Source of the DNA: a virus
Virus record (IMG/VR): IMGVR_UViG_3300012000_000151
Coordinates: 1-20,528 of that record
DNA: 20,528 nucleotides
Reading direction: 5' to 3' (one strand)
Shown here: positions 1 to 7,119 of the stretch, piece after piece
How the letters are laid out: each line of letters opens with the position of its first letter
Position numbering within the stretch: the stretch's first letter is position 1
The notes under the pieces: model-generated
Database searches by the model: none
The model's input: only the letters and a program-made list of their open reading frames with translations
What the model was told of the DNA's origin: nothing
Made by a program: the position numbers and the translations under genes

Positions 1-249
1 AACTTGACTCAGGTCTGATCCGTCAAACTCAAGAACTGCCCCGCCAAAAAAGTTGATGGTGATGTCCGACGCCGCGTGTCCGTGCGACGCGAGCGCGTAG
101 GACTGAAACGTAAACGACGTGATGACGTTCGAGGCATTCTTCCAGAACACCTTGCCATCGGCGTAGTTGATCGCGATCTCGCCGTGCTCAAGCGCCGACG
201 GCGTTGCCGACGCGGTGCCGCTGCGGCGAATCTTGACTGTTGTGGGCAT
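1..249 (-). CDS. Partial tail-fibre-like protein, N-terminal 83 residues
   Basis: An open frame starts at the ATG at 249 and runs without a stop through the left edge, so only the N-terminus is present. It begins MPTTVKIRRSG and contains a segment ALEHGEIAINYADGKVFW. That segment parallels the start of the next gene upstream (MPSVIRIKRR, then NAELAFNENSSILYY), so the two share an N-terminal module, probably the part that attaches to the virion. Short segments of the form 'GE-A-N--DGK-F' are familiar from the attachment ends of phage tail-fibre and structural proteins. The start lies 3 bases after the stop of that upstream gene. Probable virion receptor-binding or fibre protein; the substrate cannot be told from the fragment. 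Confidence 0.7.
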   Translation of the reverse strand, partial: MPTTVKIRRSGTASATPSALEHGEIAINYADGKVFWKNASNVITSFTFQSYALASHGHAASDITINFFGGAVLEFDGSDLSQV

Positions 250-252
250 GCG

Positions 253-1329
253 TCAGAACGTCCCGCCGTCAATGCTCGTCGCCCAGGCGATCGTGTCGCT
301 CGATGCCGTGTAGGCGAGGAGTCCATCGTTCGTACCGCCGCCGTCAAGCGCGGTGTAAGTGTTCGCCGTGTTCGCCACGAGCACTGAGCCCTGCGGTGCA
401 GACGTGAGCCCGGTTCCGCCGTACGCGACGCCGACCGCCGTGCCTTGCCAGACGCCCGTGGCGATCGTGCCGACGCTCGTGAGCGAAGACGACACGACCG
501 TGGAACCCAAAGTCGTCTTGCTCAGCACTGACACGGCGTCGATGCGGTAGGCGTAGGTGGCAGTGAGCTCGATGTTCTGGTTGTAGGTCCACGAGTCGGT
601 GCTGTTGGCCCAGAGGATCGTCTTGTCGGTCGAGCCCTTGAGTGTGATGCCGCCGCCATCAGCGGTCGTGTCCGTCGGCGAGTAGACCGACCCGAGCTCG
701 ATGTTTTTGTCGTCCACCGTGACGGTCGTGCTGTTCACGGTCGTGACCGTGCCGTTGACCGCGAGGTTGCCGGTCACCGTGAGGTCGCCGCCGACAGTCG
801 CGTTGCCGCTGGTCGTGACCGTCGTCGCCGCGATCTGCCCGGCCGAGCCGTAGATCACAGCCTTCGAGTTCACGACCGTGTTCGCGATTGAGCCATCGAC
901 GAGGTTCAACTCAGCGGCCGACGACGTAACGGTTGTCGAGCCGACCTGGAACGCGCCCGTGACGTTGACCGTCCCAGAGAACGTGTACGTTCCGGTCGGC
1001 GTCGCCGTGCCCGACATCGGGATATAGACGCCCGACAGTGACGGGATGTCGCCAGCGACAAGAGCACGGAACGTCGGTGCCGCTGCGGCACCGCTCGTCG
1101 GGCCAGCGAGGACCGTGTTCGCCGTGCGAACCTCGGTGATCGACACGAACGCGCCCGACCCACCGATCGCGATCACGCTGGTAGCCGAGCCGCCAGCGCC
1201 GCCGGTGCCCGTGCCATAGTAAAGTATCGAACTGTTTTCATTAAACGCGAGCTCTGCGTTCGCGAGTGACGACGGCGCTCCGGCGCCATTGGACGACGCG
1301 CGCCGCTTGATTCTGATGACGCTCGGCAT
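253..1329 (-). CDS. Tail-fibre / virion structural protein, 358 aa
   Basis: Low-complexity protein rich in Ser, Thr, Gly and Val. It has an N-terminal module (MPSVIRIKRR, AELAFNENSSILYYGTG) shared with the adjacent partial gene, and a central region with GDLTVTGNLAVNGT, VDDKNIELG and GGGITLKGSTDKTILW. These phrases recur in tail-fibre and structural proteins of many marine and soil phages. The C-terminal part carries the common GVAYGGTG phrase. No enzyme motif is visible. The start is supported by a strong ribosome-binding site, GGAGGTAA, about 9 bases upstream. It follows the collagen-like gene after 2 bases. Probably a trimeric beta-rich fibre on the virion that contacts the host surface. 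The family assignment rests on remembered sequence style rather than on an alignment. Confidence 0.8.
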   Translation of the reverse strand: MPSVIRIKRRASSNGAGAPSSLANAELAFNENSSILYYGTGTGGAGGSATSVIAIGGSGAFVSITEVRTANTVLAGPTSGAAAAPTFRALVAGDIPSLSGVYIPMSGTATPTGTYTFSGTVNVTGAFQVGSTTVTSSAAELNLVDGSIANTVVNSKAVIYGSAGQIAATTVTTSGNATVGGDLTVTGNLAVNGTVTTVNSTTVTVDDKNIELGSVYSPTDTTADGGGITLKGSTDKTILWANSTDSWTYNQNIELTATYAYRIDAVSVLSKTTLGSTVVSSSLTSVGTIATGVWQGTAVGVAYGGTGLTSAPQGSVLVANTANTYTALDGGGTNDGLLAYTASSDTIAWATSIDGGTF

Positions 1330-1331
1330 GG

Positions 1332-1616
1332 CTAGAAATTACCTCCATCGGTCAAGTTCACTTCGGCGTAGTCGGCCCACTTCGAGCCGTTGTATCGAAG
1401 CACGTCGCCATCGGCGGCAGCGGTGATCTCCACGTCGGACAGCGTCGCGAGGCTCGTCGCACCGCCGCCTTCGCCGGTCGCGCCCGCCGGTCCCTGCGGC
1501 CCGATGCCCGCCAGCACGGTCGCGGAGATCGCCACGGGCGATACCGCGACGCTCGCGCCGCTTTCGGTCACGCTCGCTGTGATCGGTGATCCCGAGACGC
1601 TCGCCGTGATGCTCAC
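1332..1616 (-). CDS. Short collagen-like tail protein, 94 aa
   Basis: GTG start at 1616, overlapping the stop of the preceding gene as GTGA, with a strong ribosome-binding site (GGAGGTGA) 4 to 5 bases upstream. This start is preferred over the upstream in-frame ATG, which would read a basic tract inside the neighbour. The protein has a beta-like N-terminus, a short collagen-type stretch GPQGPAGATGEGG near residues 38 to 50, then LSDVEITAAADGDVLRYNGS. This last is the 'DV----DGDVLRYNG--W' phrase found in many phage fibre and adhesin proteins. It ends NLTDGGNF, much like the end of the 358-aa fibre (SIDGGTF). It belongs to the fibre module and is probably a small trimeric virion component. Confidence 0.7.
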   Translation of the reverse strand: MSITASVSGSPITASVTESGASVAVSPVAISATVLAGIGPQGPAGATGEGGGATSLATLSDVEITAAADGDVLRYNGSKWADYAEVNLTDGGNF

Positions 1617-1948
1617 CGCGTCACCTCCAGCACGCCGGATAGTGCGGTGCGAGTGACCGCGCCGGGCGCGATCCACCGCAACGACCAAGCATACGAACCC
1701 GATGCAAGCGCCGAGGTCTCGTTCTCTTGCAGGGAGATCGACACCGTGCCCGCAGTCGCCGAGACGACCGAGCAGGTGAAGTCATCTACGCTCGTGCCGT
1801 CCACGAGCGACGTGATGCCCGCCGTGACGGTGTAGCCCGTGAGCGAGAACGCAGCCGTGCCCTGCGAGAGCGTGACGGTGGCGCTGAACTCGTCGCCCTG
1901 GCGTGTTTTCAGGGCAAGCTGCCCTGGTAACAGGCTGAACTCTGCCAT
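1613..1948 (-). CDS. Baseplate/tail accessory protein, BppU-like beta domain, 111 aa
   Basis: The start MAEFSLLPGQLALKTRQGD at 1948 follows the stop of the holin-like gene by one base; the longer upstream extension is arginine-rich shadow sequence. The pattern is a beta-sandwich: an early 'QGDEFSATVTL', a central 'YTVTAGITS', then GTVSISLQENETSAL followed by GSYAWSLRW and a final GVLEVTR. This layout matches the N-terminal domain of BppU-type baseplate proteins and similar small tail proteins in many siphophages and prophages. No catalytic residues are seen. Its place between the lysis genes and the fibres fits a tail-tip or fibre-anchoring role. The family call is by pattern only. Confidence 0.6.
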   Translation of the reverse strand: MAEFSLLPGQLALKTRQGDEFSATVTLSQGTAAFSLTGYTVTAGITSLVDGTSVDDFTCSVVSATAGTVSISLQENETSALASGSYAWSLRWIAPGAVTRTALSGVLEVTR

Positions 1949-1949
1949 G

Positions 1950-2219
1950 TCACTTCTCCTGCACCGGGGCGCTGACCTTGTACTGCGTCTCTCGGCTCGA
2001 TGGCTGGAGCGCGTAGAGCAGGCGGGTCTGCTCCTGTACCGCCGAGGCGATCTCCCGCTGCGTCTCACCGAGTTGCGTGAGGAACTGCCGATGAGCCTCG
2101 ACGAGCGGAAGCAGCACGTCCTGTCGCATGACGTAGCCCACCGCCACGGCCACGAGCACGGGGAAGCCCCATCGCTCCATGATCGAGTGCAGGCTCGTCG
2201 TGACTTCCTCTCGCGTCAT
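1950..2219 (-). CDS. Small membrane protein, holin-like (BhlA/UviB-type layout), 89 aa
   Basis: ATG at 2219 overlaps the upstream stop as ATGA. One hydrophobic segment (about residues 18 to 40, GFPVLVAVAVGYVM) follows a short amphipathic N-terminus. After it comes a long charged helix (EAHRQFLTQLGETQREIASA) likely to form a coiled coil. A single N-terminal membrane span plus a cytoplasmic coiled coil is the layout of BhlA/UviB-type holins. It lies directly downstream of another small membrane protein, a lipoprotein and a cysteine protease, which together look like a lysis region. A holin role is inference from topology and context; it could also be a membrane accessory protein. Confidence 0.55.
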   Translation of the reverse strand: MTREEVTTSLHSIMERWGFPVLVAVAVGYVMRQDVLLPLVEAHRQFLTQLGETQREIASAVQEQTRLLYALQPSSRETQYKVSAPVQEK

Positions 2220-2575
2220 CGAGTCAACTCCTGTTGCCACGCCGCCATGAGAACGCGATTGACCTGACGTTCGAGCCACCACTTGACGATGATTTGCACG
2301 ATCGCATTGACGATCGCACCGAGCATCAGCGTCCAGAAGAACCCGTACTCCTGCGGTTCGCGACCGCTCTGCCACTGGTGGGCTCGCTTCACCTTCCCGG
2401 CGATCGACATCGCCACGATGTCGCGGCCCTCCTCGCTCTCGGCGTGGCCCAGGTACTCGCCCTCCCAGTTCTCGATCGCCAGCGTCGTCAGGTCATGGAC
2501 GGTCTCTCTCCCCACCATGTATTTCCGCATGGGGAGTCGTCGCCAGACGTGTTCGTACAGCTCGTCGCGGGTCAT
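2216..2575 (-). CDS. Membrane protein with C-terminal span, 119 aa
   Basis: ATG at 2575 overlaps the stop of the lipoprotein gene (ATGA), and its own stop overlaps the start of the holin-like gene in the same way. The first 75 residues are charged and soluble (MTRDELYEHVWRRLP). A hydrophobic segment, FFWTLMLGAIVNAIVQIIV, spans about residues 79 to 100, followed by a basic amphipathic tail. I do not recognise the family. Its position between the lipoprotein and the holin-like gene suggests the lysis module, for example a holin partner or an inner-membrane spanin-like component. Its topology would be N-terminus and C-terminus on opposite sides of the membrane. Confidence 0.6.
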   Translation of the reverse strand: MTRDELYEHVWRRLPMRKYMVGRETVHDLTTLAIENWEGEYLGHAESEEGRDIVAMSIAGKVKRAHQWQSGREPQEYGFFWTLMLGAIVNAIVQIIVKWWLERQVNRVLMAAWQQELTR

Positions 2576-2826
2576 AGGACTCCATCTCCACCGCACGGCT
2601 GACAAGGGACACGAACTCTCCCGTCACCGACGTACCCGCGCCCGTCGCAGTTCGAGCACTTGCCGCCCGGCGCTGGCGGCACCGGCGTCGGTGCGACCTC
2701 GTGACGAAGGCGAATCACCTCGCGTGCCGTCTCGGCTGCGAGGTCCGCAGTGATCGCGGCATCGTCACGCGGAAGTGACGCCACGCAACCCACGAGCACG
2801 ACAGCGAAGACGACGAGCCATCTCAT
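2572..2826 (-). CDS. Small lipoprotein with DnaJ-type zinc finger, 84 aa
   Basis: Starts MRWLVVFAVVLVGC at the ATGA overlap at 2826. The hydrophobic N-terminus ends in a clear lipobox (LVGC, Cys14), predicting processing by signal peptidase II and membrane anchoring. A helical stretch follows, then a proline-rich hinge (APTPVPPAPGG). The C-terminus has two CxxCxGxG motifs (Cys57/Cys60 and Cys75/Cys78), CSNCDGRG and CQPCGGDG, 14 residues apart, which is the zinc-binding half-site arrangement of DnaJ. No J domain is present. Position downstream of the protease and upstream of two membrane proteins makes an outer-membrane spanin-like role possible, but the zinc finger is not typical of spanins. 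Confidence 0.7.
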   Translation of the reverse strand: MRWLVVFAVVLVGCVASLPRDDAAITADLAAETAREVIRLRHEVAPTPVPPAPGGKCSNCDGRGYVGDGRVRVPCQPCGGDGVL

Positions 2827-3755
2827 CCGAGAATGTCTCCGGTCCAGTTGGGGATCTGCGTTCGCTTGAACCCGCTGTATCCGGCATAGACATAGGAGTC
2901 GCGGCCCGAAAGCATTCGGGTGCATACTTCGGCATCGACCCAGAATGAGCAGTTGCGCACCGCTGTCGGCATCGTCTCGGGGTAGTGCTTGCCGGTCGTG
3001 TTCGAGTCGCCCCACGAGTTCATGCAGAGCAGGCCGGGACGCTTGCCCCAGCGCACAGCCGCGAAGGCCATGCAATGCCACCACGTGCCACCCGGCTTGC
3101 AGAACCCGTCGGCGTCACGGCTCATCGAGAACCCTTGGCCGCTGCACACGACGACGGGGTAGCCGTTCTGGATCGCCGCAGCCGCCTGCTCGAAGTCAAC
3201 GGCGAGCGTCACCTCGCTGCACCGCCGCTCGCGGGCGTACGGTTCGAGCTCATTCGGCACGCCGTTGCGGCCCCACGCTCGATCGCGTTCTGCCTTGCCG
3301 CTCTCGGCGATGACGACCGACCCGTACTCGACGCCGTAGTGCAGGCACCCGAGCTCGCGGATCGCCTTCGCAGCGTGGAAGCCCGTGGACCCGTCGCCGC
3401 CGTTGTTCACGGTCTTGCCGCGAGCCTCGACACGAGAGAACCCGTACAGAGAACTTTCGATCGTGCGACCACGCCAGACCTCCGGCTCGCGACGGTAGAC
3501 GATGTCGCACGCACTCGTGAGATCCACCGCGAGGCTCGCGCCCCAGCCGACGCACGAGCCCACCATTCCCTGCGAGCCACGCCGCCAGTTCGGCGAGCAC
3601 TGGAGCAGGGCGGGCCAGAGGTGCGCCTCGGTCTTGCCGTCAGCGACGAGGTCCGGCCCCGCCTGGGCGAGCGTCGGACGCGGAAGCGTCGAGGCGAACG
3701 CCTCGGCACCGGCCGGATCGGGGTCATACCCGAATGCGTGAGCGTCGAGTGCCAC
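2823..3755 (-). CDS. Papain-like (C1-fold) cysteine protease, candidate endolysin or virion protease, 310 aa
   Basis: GTG start at 3755 with a good ribosome-binding site (GAGGTGA) 3 bases upstream. The catalytic layout of papain-type peptidases is visible: Gln62 and Cys68 in SQGMVGSCVGWGAS, His227 in GTWWHCMAFAAV, and Asn246 in LLCMNSWGD, in the right order and spacing. No signal peptide is seen. The N-terminal 50 residues look like a linker or propeptide. C1-fold enzymes cut peptide bonds. In this position, between a two-span membrane protein and a lipoprotein, it could cleave peptidoglycan stem peptides as an endolysin or act in virion entry or maturation. The protease fold is well supported; the biological substrate is inferred. 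Confidence 0.8.
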   Translation of the reverse strand: MALDAHAFGYDPDPAGAEAFASTLPRPTLAQAGPDLVADGKTEAHLWPALLQCSPNWRRGSQGMVGSCVGWGASLAVDLTSACDIVYRREPEVWRGRTIESSLYGFSRVEARGKTVNNGGDGSTGFHAAKAIRELGCLHYGVEYGSVVIAESGKAERDRAWGRNGVPNELEPYARERRCSEVTLAVDFEQAAAAIQNGYPVVVCSGQGFSMSRDADGFCKPGGTWWHCMAFAAVRWGKRPGLLCMNSWGDSNTTGKHYPETMPTAVRNCSFWVDAEVCTRMLSGRDSYVYAGYSGFKRTQIPNWTGDILG

Positions 3756-3758
3756 GGG

Positions 3759-4361
3759 TCACCTCGCAGCCCACGCCAGAGCACGCACGAGAGCCACGTA
3801 CCGCTCACGCAGCGACGCATCGACGGTCACGTCATCGAGCCCGAGCACCTCGGCGAACGCCGCCTCGACGCCGTCCTTCAGTCCGGGGTACTTGCCGGGT
3901 GCGACTCCAGCGATGCGACGCCACGCAACGTCGAGAGCGACGACCTGAAACGCACGCAGAGCCCGCACGTCCGCGAGTACGGGCGTCGAGTGGACGTTAT
4001 CGGCCGCGACGACGACGCCCGACTTCATCCACGTCTCAGCCCACACGGCACGGTCACGCATCGACGCCGACGCGAGGGCGGCCCTGACGGGTGCGACGAG
4101 CCGCCGTAGTTCCGGCGTGGGCTCCTCGACCTCGATCACGACCTGGGCCTCGGGCGTCGGCAGCGTCGGCATCGGCACCTTGCCCCACGCGGCGGCGATC
4201 AGCAGGCTCGCGGCGATCAGACGCCCGATGATCCCGCTGCGCTGCCTGACGGTTTTGGCGGCTGCGGTGGCCGCAGCGCGGATTTGCCCTGCGTACGGCG
4301 CAGCGAGGAGAGCAACCGCAGCAGCGACGGCGAGGATGCGTAGGAGTGCATCGGTCCCCAT
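3759..4361 (-). CDS. Two-span membrane protein of unknown function, 200 aa
   Basis: Two hydrophobic alanine-rich segments lie near residues 6 to 25 (LLRILAVAAAVALLAAPYAG) and 43 to 60 (GIIGRLIAASLLIAAAWG). A proline linker (PMPTLPTPEAQ) and a roughly 125-residue soluble helical domain follow. The soluble part has no motif I recognise. The start lies one base after the stop of the 101-aa gene, and the stop lies 3 bases before the protease start, so the three are cotranscribed. Given the following protease, lipoprotein and holin-like genes, this may be part of the lysis or envelope-crossing module, but no function can be read from sequence. Confidence 0.6.
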   Translation of the reverse strand: MGTDALLRILAVAAAVALLAAPYAGQIRAAATAAAKTVRQRSGIIGRLIAASLLIAAAWGKVPMPTLPTPEAQVVIEVEEPTPELRRLVAPVRAALASASMRDRAVWAETWMKSGVVVAADNVHSTPVLADVRALRAFQVVALDVAWRRIAGVAPGKYPGLKDGVEAAFAEVLGLDDVTVDASLRERYVALVRALAWAAR

Positions 4362-4362
4362 C

Positions 4363-4668
4363 TCACTTCACCCCGACTTGGTACAGGCAGAACCGGACCA
4401 GCGCCTCGCCCTCGGCGGTCTTGAGCACCGCCGCGACGTGCCGCACGAGCTCGTCGTCGAGCTTCGCGTCGGTATGCTGGGCGATCCACTCGCACGCATC
4501 GGCGACGACCAGCCCCTTCTTGTACGGGTCGATCTCGCCCACGAACGCACGGGCGTAGTTCACGACCGGCGAATACTTCTGGAGCAGTCGCAGCGCGTCC
4601 CAGAAAGACAGCGTCGCGCCGTACTGCGTGATCTCGTCGGGCGTAGCACCGAGCTCGCGGGCGTCCAT
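4363..4668 (-). CDS. Hypothetical phage protein, 101 aa
   Basis: ATG at 4668 (MDARELGATPDEI) with a GGAG ribosome-binding site about 9 bases upstream; the longer frame upstream is shadow. It is a soluble, mostly helical protein with balanced charge (FWDALRLLQKYSPVVNYARAF near residues 22 to 42, and DDELVRHVAAVLKTAEGEAL). I do not recognise it. A 44-base gap separates it from the upstream helix-turn-helix gene, one of the few real gaps in this gene train. Its neighbours are a possible small-terminase-like DNA-binding protein upstream and a membrane protein downstream. Confidence 0.6.
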   Translation of the reverse strand: MDARELGATPDEITQYGATLSFWDALRLLQKYSPVVNYARAFVGEIDPYKKGLVVADACEWIAQHTDAKLDDELVRHVAAVLKTAEGEALVRFCLYQVGVK

Positions 4669-4712
4669 AGCACGTACTCCGGGGGATTCCCCGAGTCTGC
4701 CACCGCGCCCCC

Positions 4713-5108
4713 CTAGCCTTGCAGTTCGTCGTTGGCGAACCGCTGGACGATCTCCTTGGCGTTGATCCACCGCAGCATCCCTCCGCTCGGCGTGGTCGCC
4801 ATCGTGCGATCGCGGCGTTGCTGCTCGGTCCAGAGCGCCTGCACGCACGTCGCACGGGCGGCGATCTGCGGAGCCAGCGACAGGCTCTCGCGGCTTGCCC
4901 GTTCCTCCTCGTCATCGGGGCCGGGATCGCGTGGCGGCTTGTAGCGGAGCGAGCGGTCGTGACGGGGAGGCAGGTCATATACGAACTTCAGCCGCGTGAC
5001 TTGGTCGCGAGTGATGGTGAAGTTCGTGCAAATCTGCGAGATGGGGATGTGCGATGCCCATTGCTCACGCAGGAATGCAACGTCAATGGTCGCCGTTTCG
5101 CCCGCCAC
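4713..5108 (-). CDS. GcrA-like helix-turn-helix protein, paralogue of the one at 13397-13741, 131 aa
   Basis: The N-terminal 45 residues contain a helix-turn-helix of the GcrA/small-terminase type (DVAFLREQW, ISQICTNFTITRDQVTRLK, DLPPRHD). A long charged linker and a C-terminal peptide with ALWTEQQRRDR follow. The same plan (LFRLWHDE, DIALRLGVASKTV, then DAWTEERARP) is found in the protein at 13397 to 13741. I chose the GTG at 5108 because it gives the same distance from the start to the helix-turn-helix as that paralogue. An ATG at 5189 is possible but would read deep into the HNH gene. The chosen start overlaps the end of the HNH gene by 26 bases. Likely DNA-binding: a transcription factor or a small terminase subunit. 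Confidence 0.6.
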   Translation of the reverse strand: MAGETATIDVAFLREQWASHIPISQICTNFTITRDQVTRLKFVYDLPPRHDRSLRYKPPRDPGPDDEEERASRESLSLAPQIAARATCVQALWTEQQRRDRTMATTPSGGMLRWINAKEIVQRFANDELQG

Positions 5109-5844
5109 GCTTGCGTCGTCTCTTGGGTTTCGCCGATGCGGCCTCGGCGATCCTATCGGCGTAAGCAAATCCGAAGCATTGCTGGCCAAAGATCCGATCG
5201 CTCTTTCTCAAGTTCTCTATATCCCACATTGGCCGAAGGTTTGTGAAGTGAAAGGCAACCGCCTGCTGCTCTGGATCGGAGAGATCAAACGCAGACAGAG
5301 GAATCAAGTGGTCTACGTGTATCTCTCCAATTCTCGCCCAGCACATGCCATCAGTGAACTTGGATTCGATCCACTCAGCAAGCTCTTTCGCGGTGCACCC
5401 CACCAGCTCCAACGTTCGCGCGCTCTTGCGAGCATTTGCTGTTTTTATCGCACCCCACGTACGGCAGCGGACTCTGTTGATCAGTGCTAAATGCGGGTTT
5501 TCCTGACGGCGTCGCTTCTTGTACGCCCTGAGATGCTCACGATTGCCTTGCCTCCACTCGCGATGCCTGTCCCTGAGCTTTTCCTTGTTGTTTTCGCGAT
5601 ACCTTTTTTGAATGATGCGCCCTTCTGGCGATTTACTCCATTGCGAGAACGCAGCCTTATTCGACTCGTAGTACCGTTTGTTCCTGACTAGGTACTCTTG
5701 CCTGTGTCGATCGCGGTACTCCTTGCACTTGCGAAGAATTGCGTCGCGGTTTGCGAGGTAGTACTTCCTGTCTGACTCTCGCCTTTTTGCCTTAGCGTTC
5801 TGAATGTCCTTTCCTTCTTCGCTCGGCTGTGTAGAGTCAGCCAT
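5083..5844 (-). CDS. HNH homing-type endonuclease with basic N-terminal repeats, 253 aa
   Basis: The C-terminal half has an HNH core: HVDHLIPLSAF (residues 176 to 186), FTNLRPMWDIENLRKSD (200 to 216), preceded by GCTAKELAEWIESKF. This arrangement is typical of free-standing phage HNH endonucleases. The N-terminal 120 residues are highly basic, with repeats of the form YY--N-----LRK-KEYR and KRYRENNKEKLRDR, a likely DNA-binding helical array. The ATG at 5844 fits the AGGAG ribosome-binding site (8 bases) better than the ATG at 5850, which abuts it. The gene overlaps the following helix-turn-helix gene, looks richer in A and T than its neighbours by eye, and is probably a mobile insertion. Confidence 0.8.
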   Translation of the reverse strand: MADSTQPSEEGKDIQNAKAKRRESDRKYYLANRDAILRKCKEYRDRHRQEYLVRNKRYYESNKAAFSQWSKSPEGRIIQKRYRENNKEKLRDRHREWRQGNREHLRAYKKRRRQENPHLALINRVRCRTWGAIKTANARKSARTLELVGCTAKELAEWIESKFTDGMCWARIGEIHVDHLIPLSAFDLSDPEQQAVAFHFTNLRPMWDIENLRKSDRIFGQQCFGFAYADRIAEAASAKPKRRRKRGGRNGDH

Positions 5845-5884
5845 AGCCATCTCTCCTATGTCAGTAGGGGACGTTGGTTAGAGG

Positions 5885-5910
5885 CGGCGACGGGGTGCAA
5901 CCCGTCGCCG
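5885..5910 (-). terminator. Strong hairpin between glycosyltransferase and HNH gene
   Basis: Ten-base-pair inverted repeat (5885-5894 with 5901-5910, core GGCGACGGG / CCCGTCGCC) with a six-base loop, in the 97-base gap between two genes. No clear U-run follows on either strand, so intrinsic termination is possible but not established. It could instead protect the mRNA end or mark the edge of the HNH insertion. Confidence 0.45.
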
Positions 5911-5941
5911 TTTCGCTTAGTGTACCCCCTCGCCCGTCGGA

Positions 5942-6787
5942 TCACAAGCGTTCACGTGGCGTCCAGTAGGAGACGCACCGGCTCGACGAATTGAGATACA
6001 ACCGCCCCGGCATCGTGCGATGAGCACACACGTGCTCGCAGTCCTCGCCGCTGTACCGCATGGCGAGGTAGGCGTCCCTTCGGTAGAGCGCCAGTTGTCC
6101 GAAGGCGCTGTTGAATCGCAGAGGCAGCGAGCCGACAGGCGGGTGCCAGTGGTGGAACCACGTTTGATCGCGACGCCGCCAGTGATTCTGGCGTGCCGCG
6201 AATGCGTCGTAGTGGATCGCGTGGCCGCCGTGCTCTGCCCATGAATAGCTCGCCATGCACGACGCCTCGCGAGCAGCCTCGATATGTGCCACGCTCGTCG
6301 TTACGCCGTCCACGCTCCAGCCGCCCCAGGCATCGGAGTCAAACACGATCACGTAGTCCACTGGCTCGCCTTGCCTCACCCACCACTGACACTGCGTGCG
6401 GTACTCCGCGAGCGCGATCGTCCGCTCGGTGGCGATCGTGTGCGAGAGGTGCGGCCGATGGTTGACGTTGAGCGACACTTGCCGCTGCGTGCCGTCGGCC
6501 CACGCCGCGAGCACGTCCTTCGTCTCGTCTTCCGAGTCGTTCTCGAAGATGTACGCCGACCACGAGCGGAACGTCGCTCCCGTCTCCTCGACCAGCGAGA
6601 GCGTCTGCGGGAGCCAGGGCATGGCATTGCGACAGATGGCGACCAGCGAGACCGTGCGATCGGCTGCGACCTCTCGCCCGACACGCACGGCTTCGGCGTA
6701 CTGCTCCGCGAACTCCTCGTCGGGCGGGAGCAGAACGTCGGGGCGGTGAGCCTCGATGTCGGCGGCGGTGATGGTGAAGGTGGTCAC
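5942..6787 (-). CDS. GT-A glycosyltransferase, CAP59/CMT1-like, 281 aa
   Basis: GTG start at 6787 overlaps the upstream stop as GTGA; the upstream extension lies inside the 88-aa gene and is rejected. Core features are VSLVAICRN (near 46), YIFENDSEDETKDVLAAW (79 to 96), a paired basic/acidic helix ATERTIALAEYR (119 to 130), and a DxD motif in VIVFDSDAWGG (Asp150/Asp152). These resemble the CAP59/CMT1 (GT69-type) mannosyltransferase pattern and predict transfer of a nucleotide-sugar donor with a divalent metal. The first 15 residues (VTTFTITAADIEAHR) are repeated at the start of the mini-ORF at 7054-7119. It probably decorates a phage or host surface structure; the acceptor is unknown. Confidence 0.75.
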   Translation of the reverse strand: MTTFTITAADIEAHRPDVLLPPDEEFAEQYAEAVRVGREVAADRTVSLVAICRNAMPWLPQTLSLVEETGATFRSWSAYIFENDSEDETKDVLAAWADGTQRQVSLNVNHRPHLSHTIATERTIALAEYRTQCQWWVRQGEPVDYVIVFDSDAWGGWSVDGVTTSVAHIEAAREASCMASYSWAEHGGHAIHYDAFAARQNHWRRRDQTWFHHWHPPVGSLPLRFNSAFGQLALYRRDAYLAMRYSGEDCEHVCAHRTMPGRLYLNSSSRCVSYWTPRERL

Positions 6788-7050
6788 GAGTTGAGCCTGT
6801 CCGCAATTCCTATCCATGCCTCCAGCCACACCAACACCCTCGCAAGCTCTTCTTTGGTCAGCCCGTCTTGAATCTCCAGCAGTCCCTTGATTACTCCGGC
6901 GATACCCTGCATCGCCTGCCATTCCTCAAGACTCAGGGTTGCTTTTGCCATGAGTGCTTCGTAGTCCTCTCGCTGCACCCACTGCCGACCATCTGGCGTG
7001 GCATAGACGTTTGCGGCGTGTCGCCGAGTGTCAATCGCTTGGGCAACCAT
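6784..7050 (-). CDS. Hypothetical small protein, 88 aa
   Basis: ATG at 7050, three bases after the stop of the mini-ORF; its stop overlaps the glycosyltransferase start. The sequence is soluble and helical (RRHAANVYATPDGRQWVQRE, then LSLEEWQAMQGIAGVIKGLLE and a C-terminal helix ELARVLVWLEAWIGIA). I do not recognise it. It lies with the small gene at 7116-7445 between glycosyltransferase genes and looks lower in GC than them, suggesting separate arrival. Confidence 0.55.
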   Translation of the reverse strand: MVAQAIDTRRHAANVYATPDGRQWVQREDYEALMAKATLSLEEWQAMQGIAGVIKGLLEIQDGLTKEELARVLVWLEAWIGIADRLNS

Positions 7051-7052
7051 GC

Positions 7053-7074
7053 GTCATATCCCCACGTCATCCGC
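7053..7074. repeat. 22-bp direct repeat, copy 1 (copy 2 at 7441-7462)
   Basis: Exact match over 22 bases to 7441-7462, beginning gtcatatccccacgtc on the plus strand. In both copies it encodes the C-terminal DDVGI of a glycosyltransferase frame, its TGA and the following overlapping ATG. It marks a recombination junction inside the glycosyltransferase cluster. Confidence 0.85.
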
Positions 7075-7119
7075 GCGGTGAGCCTCGATGTCGGCGGCGG
7101 TGATGATGTAGGTCGTCAT
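7054..7119 (-). pseudogene. Chimeric 21-codon remnant of a deleted glycosyltransferase gene
   Basis: ATG at 7119 overlaps the upstream stop as ATGA; the product would be MTTYIITAADIEAHRADDVGI. The first 15 residues match the start of the glycosyltransferase at 5942-6787 (VTTFTITAADIEAHR), and the last six match the end of the one at 7442-8215 (ADDVGI). At DNA level the whole mini-ORF is two abutting repeats: 7053-7074 is identical to 7441-7462, and 7075-7105 is identical to 6743-6773. The simplest reading is a glycosyltransferase gene that lost its middle by recombination. Translation as a short peptide is possible because the coupling signal is intact. Confidence 0.65.
7075..7119. repeat. 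45-bp imperfect direct repeat of glycosyltransferase start (other copy 6743-6787)
   Basis: 31 identical bases (7075-7105 and 6743-6773, containing gcctcgatgtcggcggcgg), then 14 bases with four differences. Both copies encode the N-terminal TITAADIEAHR-type segment of a glycosyltransferase frame. Confidence 0.85.

Noticed and set aside
5885-5910. Another attC site
   Set aside because: The stem is perfect and has no extrahelical bases, spacer or GTT box.
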